In this document: one piece after another, positions 47,301-58,933 of the stretch
Position numbering within the stretch: the first letter of the stretch is position 1
Layout of the letters: every line of letters begins with the position of its first letter
Origin: Aphis gossypii
Taxonomy: Eukaryota > Arthropoda > Insecta > Hemiptera > Aphididae
DNA: 64,000 nt
Assembly: GCF_020184175.1 (NCBI RefSeq)
Contig: NW_026083025.1
Coordinates: forward strand, 248,001-312,000
Reading direction: 5' to 3'
Made by a program: the position numbers and the translations under genes
Notes under the pieces: model-generated
Told to the model about the DNA's origin: nothing
The model's input: the letters and a program-made list of their open reading frames with translations, nothing else
Database searches by the model: none

Positions 47301-48289
47301 AACTTTTTTGGACTAAAACTGAACAGTTTGCTACTAAAGAGGATATCAGATTGCCAGATATTCCTAGAAAGAGAAAAATTCCCTCTAGATTTGGAGGTGG
47401 TGAAGCTACAACAATAAACAATATATCATCTTATTTCAAAGTCAGTATTTATTTTCCCGTTTTAGATATTATAATCAATGACATAAAAACCAAATTTGAG
47501 GAAAACAATATCACAATACTTAATGCACTTCAATGTTGTTTGAGCAACAAAAACTGCTCTAATGAAAATATCTTTGAAGTTTGTAACACATATGATATCA
47601 TAATAGATGATTTTAAGGCAGAGTTAAAGTTATTTAGTAAAATGTGTTTATCAAGTGACATTTCTGAAAATTTTGAAAATCGTCTGAATTTTTTCTTGTC
47701 CAAGGACTTAATGGGCTCGTTTGAAAATATGTATAAGATTTTTAAAATATATTTATCGATTCCCATGAGTTCTGCTTCTAGTGAGCGTTCTTTTTCATCT
47801 TTACGTCGTCTCAAGACATTTACTAGAAATACTATAGGTCAAGAAAGACTATGTAACATAGCTATTTTAAATATAGAAAAGATGTATCCAATAAATTTTG
47901 ACAAAATTATTGATCAGTTTAGTGCAGAATCAACCCAAAGAGGCAGAAGACTACAATTAATATAAATTTGTCATTTTGTTAAGTATAAAGTTAACTGTAT
48001 ACACCTATTTGCTTTTATATAGTCAGTTTTTTGTTAAGAAGTTATATAATATTAAAGTTTTCAATATTTTTAATGAATTTAAGTCTATTTATTTATTATT
48101 GATTTAATTCGTTACTAGCTAATAGCGATCTTCTACTAATATACAATAAAAGATAATGTTAACATATAAGTAATTAAAGGTAAGTAATATAACAATAACA
48201 ATAATATATTGATCATATTATGTAACCACAGAATAGATGAAATAATATATTTGCCCCCCCCCCTTATAAAATTCCAAGTTACGCCCATG
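44338..48289 (+). mobile_element. hAT-type element with terminal inverted repeats
   Basis: The left end CATAGGCGTAAACTGG, followed by a G-run, matches inverted the right end CCAAGTTACGCCCATG, preceded by a C-run. The family wording is CATGGGCGTAACTTGG. The interior holds a single hAT transposase gene. I could not identify an 8-base target duplication, so the exact outer bases are uncertain or the flanks have mutated. Confidence 0.7.
44938..47965 (+). pseudogene. hAT transposase with TTF-type finger (ZMYM/p52rIPK-like), near intact
   Basis: Small exons at 44938-45019, 45182-45244, 45313-45381 and 45820-45940 join in perfect phase (1,1,1,2) and end GPFQPKNVLYP...GRKFR. The large exon runs to 47965 (642 codons from 46037) and holds GFSNWKKAIEKFNNHQKSS (TTF finger part). 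The catalytic segments are SVIMDETQDL and CYDGAASM, followed by the C-terminal dimerisation segment YLSIPMSSASSERSFSSLR. Between 45941 and 46013 the DNA can be treated as a 73-base GT-AG intron. Read straight through, however, it still encodes WFTQYKWIEYS...DSAF, the expected first half of the TTF finger, broken by a TAA and a one-base loss before FCRAFYN. I think this is damaged coding sequence, not an intron. The catalytic part looks intact. Confidence 0.8.
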
Positions 48290-48570
48290 ATGTACTTATA
48301 ATTTTTTACACCGTGGGTGACCCTCCTCCCGTCCATACACTACGCAAGCCGTTGCCACTAACCCCGATATTAAAAATAGAAGCGCACATTAAGTGTTTAC
48401 ATAGGTACTACCGATTTATTGTTTTTTATTATATTTCAGTCTTTTTTTCTGCTAAGCGTATTTATATCGTAAGCACAATACAACTAGATTCAAAATAAAT
48501 TAAAATTAAATAATTAATAAAAATAAATTGAGTTTTAACCTTTTAAAAAGGTTTGTTTTTTAATAATGTT

Positions 48571-49225
48571 TTATTGATCCCAATAAACTGGTAAAGTTGT
48601 ATTCCGAAAATATAATATTATACAGAATTTTTCGTGTTCTCGCTTTTCTATATTTTTTATATTTTTATCAATTTTTATTGTTGTTGGATGTTCGACTCGA
48701 ATTACATCAGATTCTTTTGACAAATGCTGTAAAAAATAAAAACATAAGTAAACTTTTTTCATAGAATTGCTTGTTATTAAGGCTGAATTAAGTAAAATTA
48801 CCTTGGTAAAATGACAAATGGTTATTGTACATTCCCCATTTTGAAATTCATTTTCAATAATTTCTATAACTCTTGTCCAATTCAAATTATCTAAGCCACA
48901 ACCAATGCGCGGAAGAGCAAGTTTCTTAATACCATGCTCTACAACCAGAGCATGTAAGGTTTTAATGGTAGCAGTTATGTTGTCATACGTTGGCTTATGG
49001 TTGCTTAGTTCTTTGGTTATGAGGTAAAAAATAAACCTTTGGTTTTCTTCCAAAACCACAACGCAGCCAACATCTTTTCTTTGATCCATGAGTTCGCCCA
49101 CTCTCTTATAAGTGTTCCTAAATGATATTTTAAAATACATGAATTAAAAACATTAACAATATTTTATCAATTAAACTATGTTATTGACTAACTTGAAATA
49201 TATAGCGATTCCAGCACTCATACGC
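48571..49225 (-). pseudogene. TARG1-like macrodomain gene, 5'-truncated copy
   Basis: Exon 2 (49117-48802) and exon 3 (48726-48571) are nearly identical to the 59891-60206 and 60282-60464 exons, including LPRIGCGLDNLNW. It also has a stub of exon 1 (about 49225-49207) from MSAGIAIYF on. The part of exon 1 before that is missing, so the ADP-ribose-binding first loop is incomplete. It ends PVYWDQ at a stop, nine codons earlier than the other copy, where the homology ends at about 48571. It lies 3' of the protease fragment in the same orientation, as at the 53-60 kb locus. Confidence 0.75.
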
Positions 49226-49682
49226 AGCTCCATGAAGTTAGCCACCCAATGTGAAAATTTTTAATCCAAGCATTGTCAACAATTTGTTAGTTTTTGTAAG
49301 CACAAATTGGAATTTTGTAAGTTCAGCCGTTTTCAATTATCCACAAAAGTTTAAATCACGGCCAAATTCCTCGAAAATTAGCCGTTTGATCACTTCAACG
49401 TTTTTGACCCTGTCAAATTGTTCTGCGCGATTTGTAAGTATTTGTAAGTAAGAATTCAAAATTTGTAAGTCGTCCCCTCCCCTATTTATCCCCAGTAAGA
49501 AGTTTTCTATACCTACAATTGTATCTTAAATGTTAAAATTAAAACATACAAACAGTTGGTAAATTTGAATTAAATTATATATTTATATAATATCACTGTT
49601 TTACAAATTAAAGTTTACATGGAATTTTTAAAAATTTATTTTTCAGACATTATACATGTACATGTACCTATCATCTTAAAAT

Positions 49683-50445
49683 CTAAATTGTATAAATTAG
49701 TGCACTAAAATAACGTGACACGCAGGTTCTTGCTACCGTCACTTTATTTTGCATGTCATTGTATGTCTCCCATGCTCCATCATTTCTTCGACAAACCGTG
49801 TAGTAGTGGCCAATAGTGTTTGGTGTTCCACTATAAGTGATGGCAGATCTTAATATTAATTTTGTTTTTTAAATTCATGACGATAGGTAAATCCATAATT
49901 GATGCTTTCATTAAATCGCAATCTATAAATATTTGTTTTCCAATGTCCACAGATAATTCGTTCTGATGAAAACAATTTCTGCATTTAATATTATCATGAA
50001 AATATTCTTTTAATTTTTCTTCCATCTCATTGAAGTTTTGTAAAACTAAATAGATTACTTTTTTTTTTATTGTTCCATTCAAAGCTACATTCACTGCATT
50101 TATAATTTTCCGTTACACTTTCAAGTCCTTCACATATTTTTTCATATGCTGTTGATATATTCCCTGCGCAGTTAATTGAAATCATATTGTTGACCAAAGT
50201 TTCAGACGGGCATATATTCTTGAGTAAATCAACACGTTCTAGTTTAAAACTCCTTGAGTATCCCTCGGTAACTAAGTATTTTACAATACGGTAAATAACC
50301 ACGTAATTATGTACACTATCCAAGTGGTGACTGTAATCTTGGCTATCACAATATGCACATAAAATAGCTTGAATAATAGAGTCATATGGACAAGTATTTG
50401 TTAAAATTATGGACTAACCATTTAATTTTGTTCTTTTTGTTTTAT
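49683..50445 (-). pseudogene. USP-like protease fragment, inverted copy of 55855-56593
   Basis: Two overlapping frames (50323-50027 and 50094-49831) together match residues about 115-360 of the 55511 frame almost letter for letter. One extra A in the run after NNKKK shifts the frame. The Cys box is preserved just 5' of the open part (TNTCPYDSI in the 50410-50380 region), as are the two CxxC pairs. Homology stops near 50445, so the transposase part is absent. Near-identity to the other copy implies recent duplication or gene conversion. Confidence 0.75.
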
Positions 50446-52764
50446 TATGAATAAAAACAAAAATATAAATGTAACGTGAAGTTAAAATTAAAATAAATTG
50501 TAAGTGTAAATGTTTGCGCCGACGAGCCTTACTAAGGCGTACGCCGTTCGCTTAGTCCTCCGGACCGTAGTGAGGGGAATAATTTAAATGAATAACATAT
50601 ACTAGATAAATATAAATAACGTGAATAATATATTAAGTGACCTGTACTTAACAATACAATAAAAACAAATATTATATGCAATATTATATGATATGCATAT
50701 AGTATATATATAATAAAAAGGGGAGACGGGGATCACCGCTCTGGACCTCCTGGATACTGACGGAGGTTGATCTGCTTCGCTGAACTGCTTCAGACCGGAA
50801 CCACGTGGAACGCACGTACTGCCGTGTGAATAATCCGGGGAGCACCGTATCGGACAATATGTACCACGACTCGGCGATGAAGGAGCCCGAAAATAATAAC
50901 AAGATGAGCGAAGAGCAGCAAAATAGCCTGATTGATGGCAATAAGTGTAAAACGCATACAACAAAATGGCGATCACCACAAGACGGAGCAGCCGTTACAC
51001 AGAAAAATGTACAAGTCGAGCGTGACAAACGTACAAAATAGAATGACGAACGTCCGAACAACACGTTAACGGCGTTGTATTCGTTGTTGCCCGGAGCAGG
51101 GCGGCAGGCGAGTCAGTGTCGCCACCATTGCGAGTGACCTAGCGTGGTCACCGAACAAATGTCCAAACCCCGGGGACAATTTGTATGTGCAAAAAGGTCG
51201 AACAGTAAATTCGAATCAATAGACTATAATAATAATAATATGTACAGTATTAAAATTAGAATCATTTATTTTACGTGTTCGTTATCTTAAATATTCTGTA
51301 CATTACGTTCTATTTTTATATTTAGTTATTTTATTTGTTATTGTTTTATTTTTATTTCAACATTGTGGTATTATTATTGGGTCCCTTACAAGATTGTATT
51401 ATTCATTCTTTCATTTGAGAAGTGGACATCACTTGTGGTGGTACTCGCATTACAAATTTTTCAATTATATTTTTTCCACATTTAACAAGTTAACAGTTTT
51501 TTTATCAAGCATTTTAAAATATTTAAAGGTAAGTGTTATTGATTACAACATATATCTAGTTTTTAATAAATTGTTATGTTTTATTATGTTTATTTGTACT
51601 TTTATACCTTAATCTATCTTAATTAATGATGAAATCCAACAAAATAATCAAATTATATTTATGTTTTTGTTTATTTAATAGTTAGTTGTTTTAAGCCTTT
51701 TCTAGATAAATAAAATACTGATTTATTATTTTACCTATATAACATTTATGACTATTTATCTATTGGTTATTTATATGACATATTTGGACAAATTTATCTA
51801 GATACATTTGTTTTAAATTGTTATCAATTATTTTCCTTATAATTTTTTATCTCCAGTTTTAAAAAATATTATAATACACAGTTATTATATTAGATCAAAA
51901 TAAAAATTATTCATTCATAAATAAAGTAAAGTATTAAATAAAATATAAAAAAAGTTTGTATCAAGTGAATTAATATTATGCAAATACAATATCTTAAATG
52001 TATGCTATAATATTATACATATGCTTTATAAATTATAATGATTAAAAATACTAGCGTTAGTGTTTGTTTACGTAATAATTATTTCGTAAATTTTTTTGGT
52101 TTATTACTATTATTGGTTATAAATACGGAATCACAATATAAAATATAATGATTCTTAAATCATGTTATAAAACTTTGTATGAAAGAATTTTGTTTTTTAA
52201 ATAAAATCAATAATACGTTACAAAATTATCAGCAAAATATATACTATTGGTGAGCCAAGAAGTATACTTTTTAAGCATTATTTACCAAAAAAATTTTGGT
52301 GAGGCGCAGGTCAGGATTATACCTTTTTGTGCCTATGGTAAAAATTTTTAAAGCACCCTTAGATAAGTTGTTTTTTCTTACATCAACATTTTTAAAGTAT
52401 TAAAATTTATTAGTTTACATCTATATTATATTTTATATTACATTGAGATACCTACATAATTGATTTATTTAAAAATATTGTTTTCGCTTTTAGCGAAGCT
52501 TATTTTTTGATATAATCTCATCAAAGTCAATAGATTCAAAAATATCTTTTTTTGATGATAACATCATTACCTAACCTATTTTCTTGTAATTAAGTAGGTG
52601 ATTCTATAATTGTTTTAGATTCTGAATGGAGTGAAGAATAAATTGATTTTGTTATTATTCATAAAGTATAGTTCGTAGACAATTTAACATTTCAACAGTT
52701 ATTTAGATTGGCATTTTCTTTATATGATTTAGTTTTGGCGTATTAAGGTCATTAAAAATTAAAC
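50446..52764. other. Gene-free stretch with a GC-rich block
   Basis: 50515-50580 and 50730-51200 are clearly GC-richer than the flanks and read like retroelement leader or LTR sequence. I found no TG...CA pair or conserved coding motif. The open frames on both strands here are mutually exclusive and unconvincing. The remainder to 52764 is AT-rich and featureless. Confidence 0.35.
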
Positions 52765-52965
52765 GACATTTTGGCTTTTTCACCACCCAGTGAAAAATAT
52801 ATCCTAGGCTGATTATAATCATCTCCGTTCAGAATCGTTTTTCGTATACAGTGATACTTGTCATTGCATTCAAATTTAACACACCTTTATAGTGACCTAA
52901 TTGATATCCGAGGTTCTCTCGATACCTACTGTGCAGTAGAGAGGACTCACTTGACCGACTTTTTT
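52765..52965 (-). repeat. Abundant dispersed repeat, copy 5 (inverted)
   Basis: It contains ATATCCTAGGCTGATTATAA, TCAGAATCGTTTTTCGTATAC and the CATTGCATTCAAATTTAAC block in the same order as copy 3. Confidence 0.75.
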
Positions 52966-53520
52966 GTTTTGTTTTTATTATTTAAAACATTTTGATGATT
53001 AATTATATTTTTCCAAAAAGATAATTTATGGATAAAAAATATTGTTTTGATGAAAATATAAAGCATAAGAACATCTTATTTTTAAGATTTTAGATGCATA
53101 TCAATCTGGTCTATTGTTATAACTTGTATCATGTAAAATTATAAATTATCACAAGTCTTAATAATAATATAATTATACACAAATGATTAAAAACGAAATT
53201 TAATAATTAGATTATGTAGGAAATAAATATATTAGATACTCGTATGTTCTTTTTTTGTTATCCCCTTTTTCACATGAACTATGCACTCCTTCATGATGTT
53301 TGGTTTAAAATATTATTAATATACTGTTTAAAATAGTATGTGCATTTTTAAGTTATTTTTAATTTTGTTTATGATAATCAAAAGTATCATAGAATACGCT
53401 CAAAGAAAATTATTACAATTTCGACTTTCATATTCGAACAAACTATTTTCGTTATTTCCAAACTAATTAAACCTGTAAATACCAGGAAACACCTACTTAA
53501 TTTTTTCTCGTGTGTTTTAG

Positions 53521-55551
53521 ATGGTTGGTAGAAAGTCTAAAATTGACAAAAATGATTTATTTGAACTTTTGAAAACTTTTAAGACCGAAATTGTCAACGC
53601 TTTGGGGAAAAGTACTGATCCACTATGGAAATCGCTATGTAGTAGATTAGATAACAAAATTTCATCATCCGGATTATATTTGATTATACAAAATAACCGC
53701 TATAATTGTCATGGAATTTTAGATCTTATTGAAAAAGAGGAACTTTCTGGATGTGATGATAGTGATGAGTCTACAGAACAGACTATACATCAGTCCAACA
53801 AGTGTGATTTAGAAAAAGACAAAACTTTGGTACTTGATTTTAATACTTGGTCGTCTTTGCTATCTCCTGATAAATCATCTTTGAAAAGTGGTTGGACTCA
53901 TGTTTTTTTTGATCATATCACTTCACAACTTAAAACATCTTGTGTTTGGATGTTCAAAAGGCATGTATTAAATGCAACTGATCTTGGCTGTTATTTCAAC
54001 TGTCAAGGTTATTGTGCAGAATGTAAAGCGTCTATAAATATTTGGTGCCCAAAAATACCTCAACATTTTGAAAACGTGACATTAAATTTAAAACTAGATA
54101 ATGTAAATGAAAAAAAACATTCCTATTTAAAGAAAAGACCATTATCAGGAGCAAAGAGAGGAGAGATTTCAAAACGACTTTGTGATGGCAAAATGGCAGT
54201 TAATTGGAGGAGAGAAAACATTTCGAATATTTCGGGGAATTCAAGTAATCGTTGCCTTTATTCTTTAGATGTCTTAAGGAGGGCTAGACAAGATTTTAAA
54301 GAAAAAACTGAATTTAAAGATATTTCCCCAAAAATGTCAGGTGTAGATTCCTTACTTTACATGAAGTACAAAGAACATTTATACACGATAATTCATAAAA
54401 TTGGATTGGATCCATTTTATGTATTTTATTGGACTCCTGCTCAAACTATAATATTTAATGAATACGTAAAAAATGAAAATATGAGTAAGTTATTCATTGA
54501 TGCTACGGGGTCAATATGTCAAAGAATAGAACGACCCAATAACAATAAATCTTCTCATATATTTTTATACCAAGGTGTTATACATTCTGGAACACTCAGT
54601 GGCCAATTGCCTGTAACACAAATGCTATCGGAATGTCACAATATTAGTCAAATAACGTATTGGTTATCAGAATGGTCGGCTAATATCAAAATTCCAAAAA
54701 TCATAGTATGTGACCATTCAATGGCATTGTTGGGAGCTATAGCTAGATCATTAGCAGGAGAAATAAACTTAAAAACTTACATGGATAAGTTATTTTTAGT
54801 AGTAATGTTTCAATCAAACTTGAATCTAAAAACATTCATTCGGATCGATTATGCACACGTAATGAAATTTTTGAGTAATTGGAAATGTTTTATTGGAAAG
54901 GAAACAACTGTGAAAAAATTCTATCTTAAGCTCATGTCCAGACTAATCATGTGCACTTCTTTGAAATCCGCTGAAAGCCTAATTGAAAATATTTTAATTA
55001 CGTCAAATAGTATATTTGAAGGCCATGACGAAAAAAATAATGAACTTGCAAGTGAAACCGCAAAATTGTGTTTAAAACAATCAATAGCTGGAATGGATGA
55101 AATTTATGTATGTGATGATGAAGATAACGACCTGCTATTAACACAAGACATTTCTAATGATGGAAATGAAGATGGGTGTTTAAAAACATGGATTGACAGT
55201 ATAAAGGAAAAATCTACTTTAAAATACGTTATTTCGTCAACTAATTCTATATATGAAAAAGATAATTTCCATTATTTACCTGACTTTTCTATCTCGTTGA
55301 TCAAATTATTGAGGACCTACCCTTTATGGTCAGCAATAATGATTAAACATTTTAATATAAGTGAATTAACAGCATCATCATCTTCTGTAGAAAGCTACTT
55401 CAATGATTTAAAAAACAGAATTTTTCATAATGACAATCTTCCTTTACGTGTTGACAAATTTGTCTGTAAGCACATCAATGAAATAGATCAAATGTTAAAA
55501 ATAGCAAAATATGATGAAATATTTACAAAAAAAAATAGAAAATCCGGATGA
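53521..55551 (+). CDS. Mutator-like transposase (first part of a transposase-protease fusion)
   Basis: 676 codons are open from an ATG preceded by TGTTTTAG. The order of motifs is the same as in the 25-28 kb and 62 kb relatives although the sequences are far apart. A Cys/His cluster, CQGYCAEC...CPKIPQH, is at about 161-182. SKLFIDATGS (first Asp, 327) follows, then KIIVCDHSMALLGAIA (second Asp, 398) and SSSVESYFNDLK (Glu, 624). These resemble the DDE core of Mutator-type transposases, which cut DNA at element ends; assignment by motif only. The frame ends in KKNRKSG just after an A9 run, while the next frame (55511-56593) overlaps it by 41 bases and continues the protein. So this is one protein with a one-base shift, from mutation or slippage. 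Confidence 0.7.
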   Translation: MVGRKSKIDKNDLFELLKTFKTEIVNALGKSTDPLWKSLCSRLDNKISSSGLYLIIQNNRYNCHGILDLIEKEELSGCDDSDESTEQTIHQSNKCDLEKDKTLVLDFNTWSSLLSPDKSSLKSGWTHVFFDHITSQLKTSCVWMFKRHVLNATDLGCYFNCQGYCAECKASINIWCPKIPQHFENVTLNLKLDNVNEKKHSYLKKRPLSGAKRGEISKRLCDGKMAVNWRRENISNISGNSSNRCLYSLDVLRRARQDFKEKTEFKDISPKMSGVDSLLYMKYKEHLYTIIHKIGLDPFYVFYWTPAQTIIFNEYVKNENMSKLFIDATGSICQRIERPNNNKSSHIFLYQGVIHSGTLSGQLPVTQMLSECHNISQITYWLSEWSANIKIPKIIVCDHSMALLGAIARSLAGEINLKTYMDKLFLVVMFQSNLNLKTFIRIDYAHVMKFLSNWKCFIGKETTVKKFYLKLMSRLIMCTSLKSAESLIENILITSNSIFEGHDEKNNELASETAKLCLKQSIAGMDEIYVCDDEDNDLLLTQDISNDGNEDGCLKTWIDSIKEKSTLKYVISSTNSIYEKDNFHYLPDFSISLIKLLRTYPLWSAIMIKHFNISELTASSSSVESYFNDLKNRIFHNDNLPLRVDKFVCKHINEIDQMLKIAKYDEIFTKKNRKSG

Positions 55552-56593
55552 GACTGAAATAAAAATGGCTGAAGCAAATATTGATGAAGATGAAATATTA
55601 AAAAAACCAGTACTATTATCGGAACAAATTTCAAAAGATACTGGTGACAACAATGATGACTATCTTGACTTGGAGTACATTGCACCTTCAAAAGTTAAGG
55701 AAAACTGGAAGGGATTGGCTGATAAAAAAAAGAAGAGAACATCGTATTATGCTGCACCAAATCCCGAAATTATGCATATTGAACACAAGAAAAAAATTGA
55801 AATAGCATTAATAAAAAATGGAAATTTTGAAAACAAAACCAAAGGAACAAAATTAAATGGTGAGTCCATAATTTTAACAAATACTTGTCCATATGACTCT
55901 ATTATTCAAGCTATTTCATGTGCATATTGTGATAGCCAAGATTACAGTCACCACTTGGATAGTGTACATAATTCCGTGGTTATTTACCGTATTGTAAAAT
56001 ACTTAGTTACCGAGGGATACTCAAGGAGTTTTAAACTAGAACGTGTTGATTTACTCAAGAATATATGCCCGTCTGAAACTTTGGTCAACAATATGATTTC
56101 AATTAACTGCGCAGGGAATATATCAACAGCATATGAAAAAATATGTGAAGGACTTGAAAGTGTAACGGAAAATTATAAATGCAGTGAATGTAGCTTTGAA
56201 TGGAACAATAAAAAAAAAGTAATCTATTTAGTTTTACAAAACTTCAATGAGATGGAAGAAAAATTAAAAGAATATTTTCATGATAATATTAAATGCAGAA
56301 ATTGTTTTCATCAGAACGAATTATCTGTGGACATTGGAAAACAAATATTTATAGATTGCGATTTAATGAAAGCATCAATTATGGATTTACCTATCGTCAT
56401 GAATTTAAAAACAAAATTAATATTAAGATCTGCCATCACTTATAGTGGAACACCAAACACTATTGGCCACTACTACACGGTTTGTCGAAGAAATGATGGA
56501 GCATGGGAGACATACAATGACATGCAAAATAAAGTGACGGTAGCAAGAACCTGCGTGTCACGTTATTTTAGTGCACTAATTTATACAATTTAG
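55511..56593 (+). CDS. USP-like (C19) deubiquitinase domain continuing the transposase
   Basis: The frame reads on from the transposase across the A9 run with IENPDETEIKMAE and an acidic linker. NTCPYDSIIQAI (Cys 126) parallels the NTCYxNSxLQ Cys box of ubiquitin-specific proteases. YKCSEC and IKCRNC (224/227, 262/265) form the two CxxC pairs of the USP zinc fingers. GHYYTVCRRNDGAWETYND (His 320, Asp 337) is the His box. The domain is about 240 residues, shorter than most cellular USPs. The known family role is removal of ubiquitin. Here it is probably produced as a C-terminal part of a transposase. A second, frameshifted copy lies inverted at 49683-50445. Whether it acts on ubiquitin, SUMO or another modifier cannot be told from sequence. 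Confidence 0.72.
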   Translation: MMKYLQKKIENPDETEIKMAEANIDEDEILKKPVLLSEQISKDTGDNNDDYLDLEYIAPSKVKENWKGLADKKKKRTSYYAAPNPEIMHIEHKKKIEIALIKNGNFENKTKGTKLNGESIILTNTCPYDSIIQAISCAYCDSQDYSHHLDSVHNSVVIYRIVKYLVTEGYSRSFKLERVDLLKNICPSETLVNNMISINCAGNISTAYEKICEGLESVTENYKCSECSFEWNNKKKVIYLVLQNFNEMEEKLKEYFHDNIKCRNCFHQNELSVDIGKQIFIDCDLMKASIMDLPIVMNLKTKLILRSAITYSGTPNTIGHYYTVCRRNDGAWETYNDMQNKVTVARTCVSRYFSALIYTI

Positions 56594-57062
56594 ATTTTAA
56601 GATGATAGGTACATGTACATGTATAATGTCTGAAAAATAAATTTTTAAAAATTCCATGTAAACTTTAATTTGTAAAACAGTGATATTATATAAATATATA
56701 ATTTAATTCAAATTTACCAACTGTTTGTATGTTTTAATTTTAACATTTAAGATACAATTGTAGGTATAGAAAACTTCTTACTGGGGATAAATAGGGGAGG
56801 GGACGACTTACAAATTTTGAATTCTTGCTTACAAATACTTACAAATCGCGCAGCACAATTTGACAGGGTCAAAAACGTTGAAGTGATGAAACGGCTAATT
56901 TTCGCGGAATTTGGCCGTGATTTAAACTTTTGTGGATAATTGAAAACGGCTGAACTTACAAAATTCCAATTTGTGCTTACAAAAACTTACAAATGACTTA
57001 CAAATTGTTGACAAAATTTGGATTAAAAATTTTCACATTGGGTGGCCAACTTCATGGAGCTT
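56594..57062. other. 3' flank of the transposase-protease gene
   Basis: It is shared almost exactly with the inverted copy at 49225-49683. It includes repeated CTTACAAA words (ACTTACAAATACTTACAAATCG, shown as a landmark). An AATAAA at 56636 could serve as polyadenylation signal for the 56593 stop. Confidence 0.5.
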
Positions 57063-57562
57063 TCATACGCATATCTTTGGCTACACAATGTCCAATTGAA
57101 AATTCTCTTGGCATATCCAAAATACAACTATTTATTTCAACCAGTCTAGTACCTTGATTATGCGACCTATAAAAAAAACCAAAACAATTCATTTACAAAA
57201 AATAGCTTTTAGCCTGTTAATAAAAGTATTTACAAATTCCCTTTAAGAAATCTATCCAGACTTGGGTAAAATACTTTTTAAAAGTATTTTAAATATATAT
57301 TCCAAATACTTTAAAAAAAAAGTATTCAGAATACATGTTTGAATACTTTATAATAATAATATTTCCAAATATTTTTTTTTAGTAGATTTAGATTTCAATG
57401 ACAAAAATATATTGTTTTTTTAATTTATTGTTTAGAAATGAATATTATAATAATTTCGTTTTATTTATAGTTTATAGTTATATACAATTGCAAAAGCTTC
57501 AATGAAAAAAAAGATAACAAAATTATTAAATCATTTACTTTTCACATCAAAGTTAATAATGA
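57063..57562. repeat. Left arm of a 500-bp inverted repeat
   Basis: It is the reverse complement of 59291-59790 with few differences. It carries an antisense copy of most of macrodomain exon 1 (57063-57166) and an internal patch of iterated AAGTATTT words (57265-57375). Confidence 0.9.
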
Positions 57563-58933
57563 ATGTATAAGTGTAGATACACTTGCAAGTAAGATACCAA
57601 ACTAAAATGTTTTTCCTGTTTTCTTTGAAACTAGGTTTCATATAAATAAAAAATCAAGAAAACATTTTTTTATCATAAAATAAATTAAATTAAATTAATT
57701 ACTTTTTTGTAATGTTTTCTTGTTTTTCAGCTTCTGGTTCATCTACAAAAATAAAGTACAATTAATATCTGTTTACAAATTGAAAATCCTCAGATGATCT
57801 ATTTACTGTCTAAATAATTAAATTTAAATTTATCTGTTAGCTCATCATGTAAAAGATTGTATTTAAAAAATATATATTATTTTATTTAGATAAATATTTA
57901 ATAATTATATGTGTTCTACAGGGTAGGCGGAAAGAAGCCCCAAAAAATAAATACACCGATGAAAAAAGCCCAGAAATATAAATATAAATGTGAACACCTA
58001 ATTGGTAATTAGTAATTACCATGTACCTATAGGCTATAACAAAATATAATAAAATATTATATATTATAATGAAAATAATAATTAATTGTATAAAATATAG
58101 ATTTTAAATCTAACAAAAATATAATTATAAACACAATAGGTATTATGATATATTGTGTTATAAGTTATAAGTAAAAAACAGAAGTCTTAGGTATATACAC
58201 ATAGGTGTGCTCAGACTTCTGAGTCAGGTGTGGCTAAATTTAATCTGACCCCCCCCCCTCTGTCATGGCGACCCAAGAAAAAAATTGTAGAAATTTCCAA
58301 TACAAATTACGAAGTAACCTTTTTGTTGGTGACTGGAAAATGTTAACAATCAGCCCTACCCGTGCGCACGCCTATGTACATTATATAAGCATATATACTA
58401 CTATAACAGATAATTATAAATAGTAAAATATAATTGTTAATTGATAAGAGGCCAATATAGGTAATTTTTTAAAAGAAATATTTCTGTACTAAAATGTTTT
58501 TGCAACCTACAAGTGGGCGTCATAAACCTGTTCCGCTGCTGCAGCTTGCGGGGTGGCCTAATTTTGATTTTCCGGTTATCTGAAAAATAGATTTATCAAT
58601 AAATTAAAAATATCTAACTAGTATTTTAACATAATAAATCTAATCAAATTATATTCAATTTTTGTTTAGATTTATACACTCCTAAAAATCATTAAAATAC
58701 ATACATTGCAATATATACCTACTAATGTTTATAAATATGTTGATTTCAATAAATAAAACAATAAACATTGAATAACGATTAGGATAAATGGTAATATTTT
58801 AATTACTTATAGGTAAATATATTTACCTATTAGGTATATGTAGTTGTTTATTAATGTTATGTTATATTAACTTTGAATTTTTGATATAGAAATTTTATAC
58901 GATTAAGAATAAAAATTTTATTTATTAAAAATA
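57563..58933. other. Loop of the inverted repeat, mostly non-coding
   Basis: At 58225-58375 there is a C-run and CCTACCCGTGCGCACGCC wording like the end of a hAT-type MITE. On the minus strand near 58580-58500 an Ala/Gln-rich frame (ATPQAAAAEQVYDAHL, then stop) after a CAG or TTAG acceptor could be a further exon of the zinc-knuckle gene, unproven. Confidence 0.4.

Noticed and set aside
50602..51064. Overlapping 78-126-codon frames in the GC-rich block
   Set aside because: Frames are open on both strands simply because the block is GC-rich. None has a motif I recognise.
53521..55551. Assignment of the 53 kb transposase to the KDZ or Zisupton group because of the attached protease
   Set aside because: The motif order (zinc cluster, DATG, second Asp, VES) looks closer to Mutator-type enzymes. 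Without a profile search the group cannot be settled.
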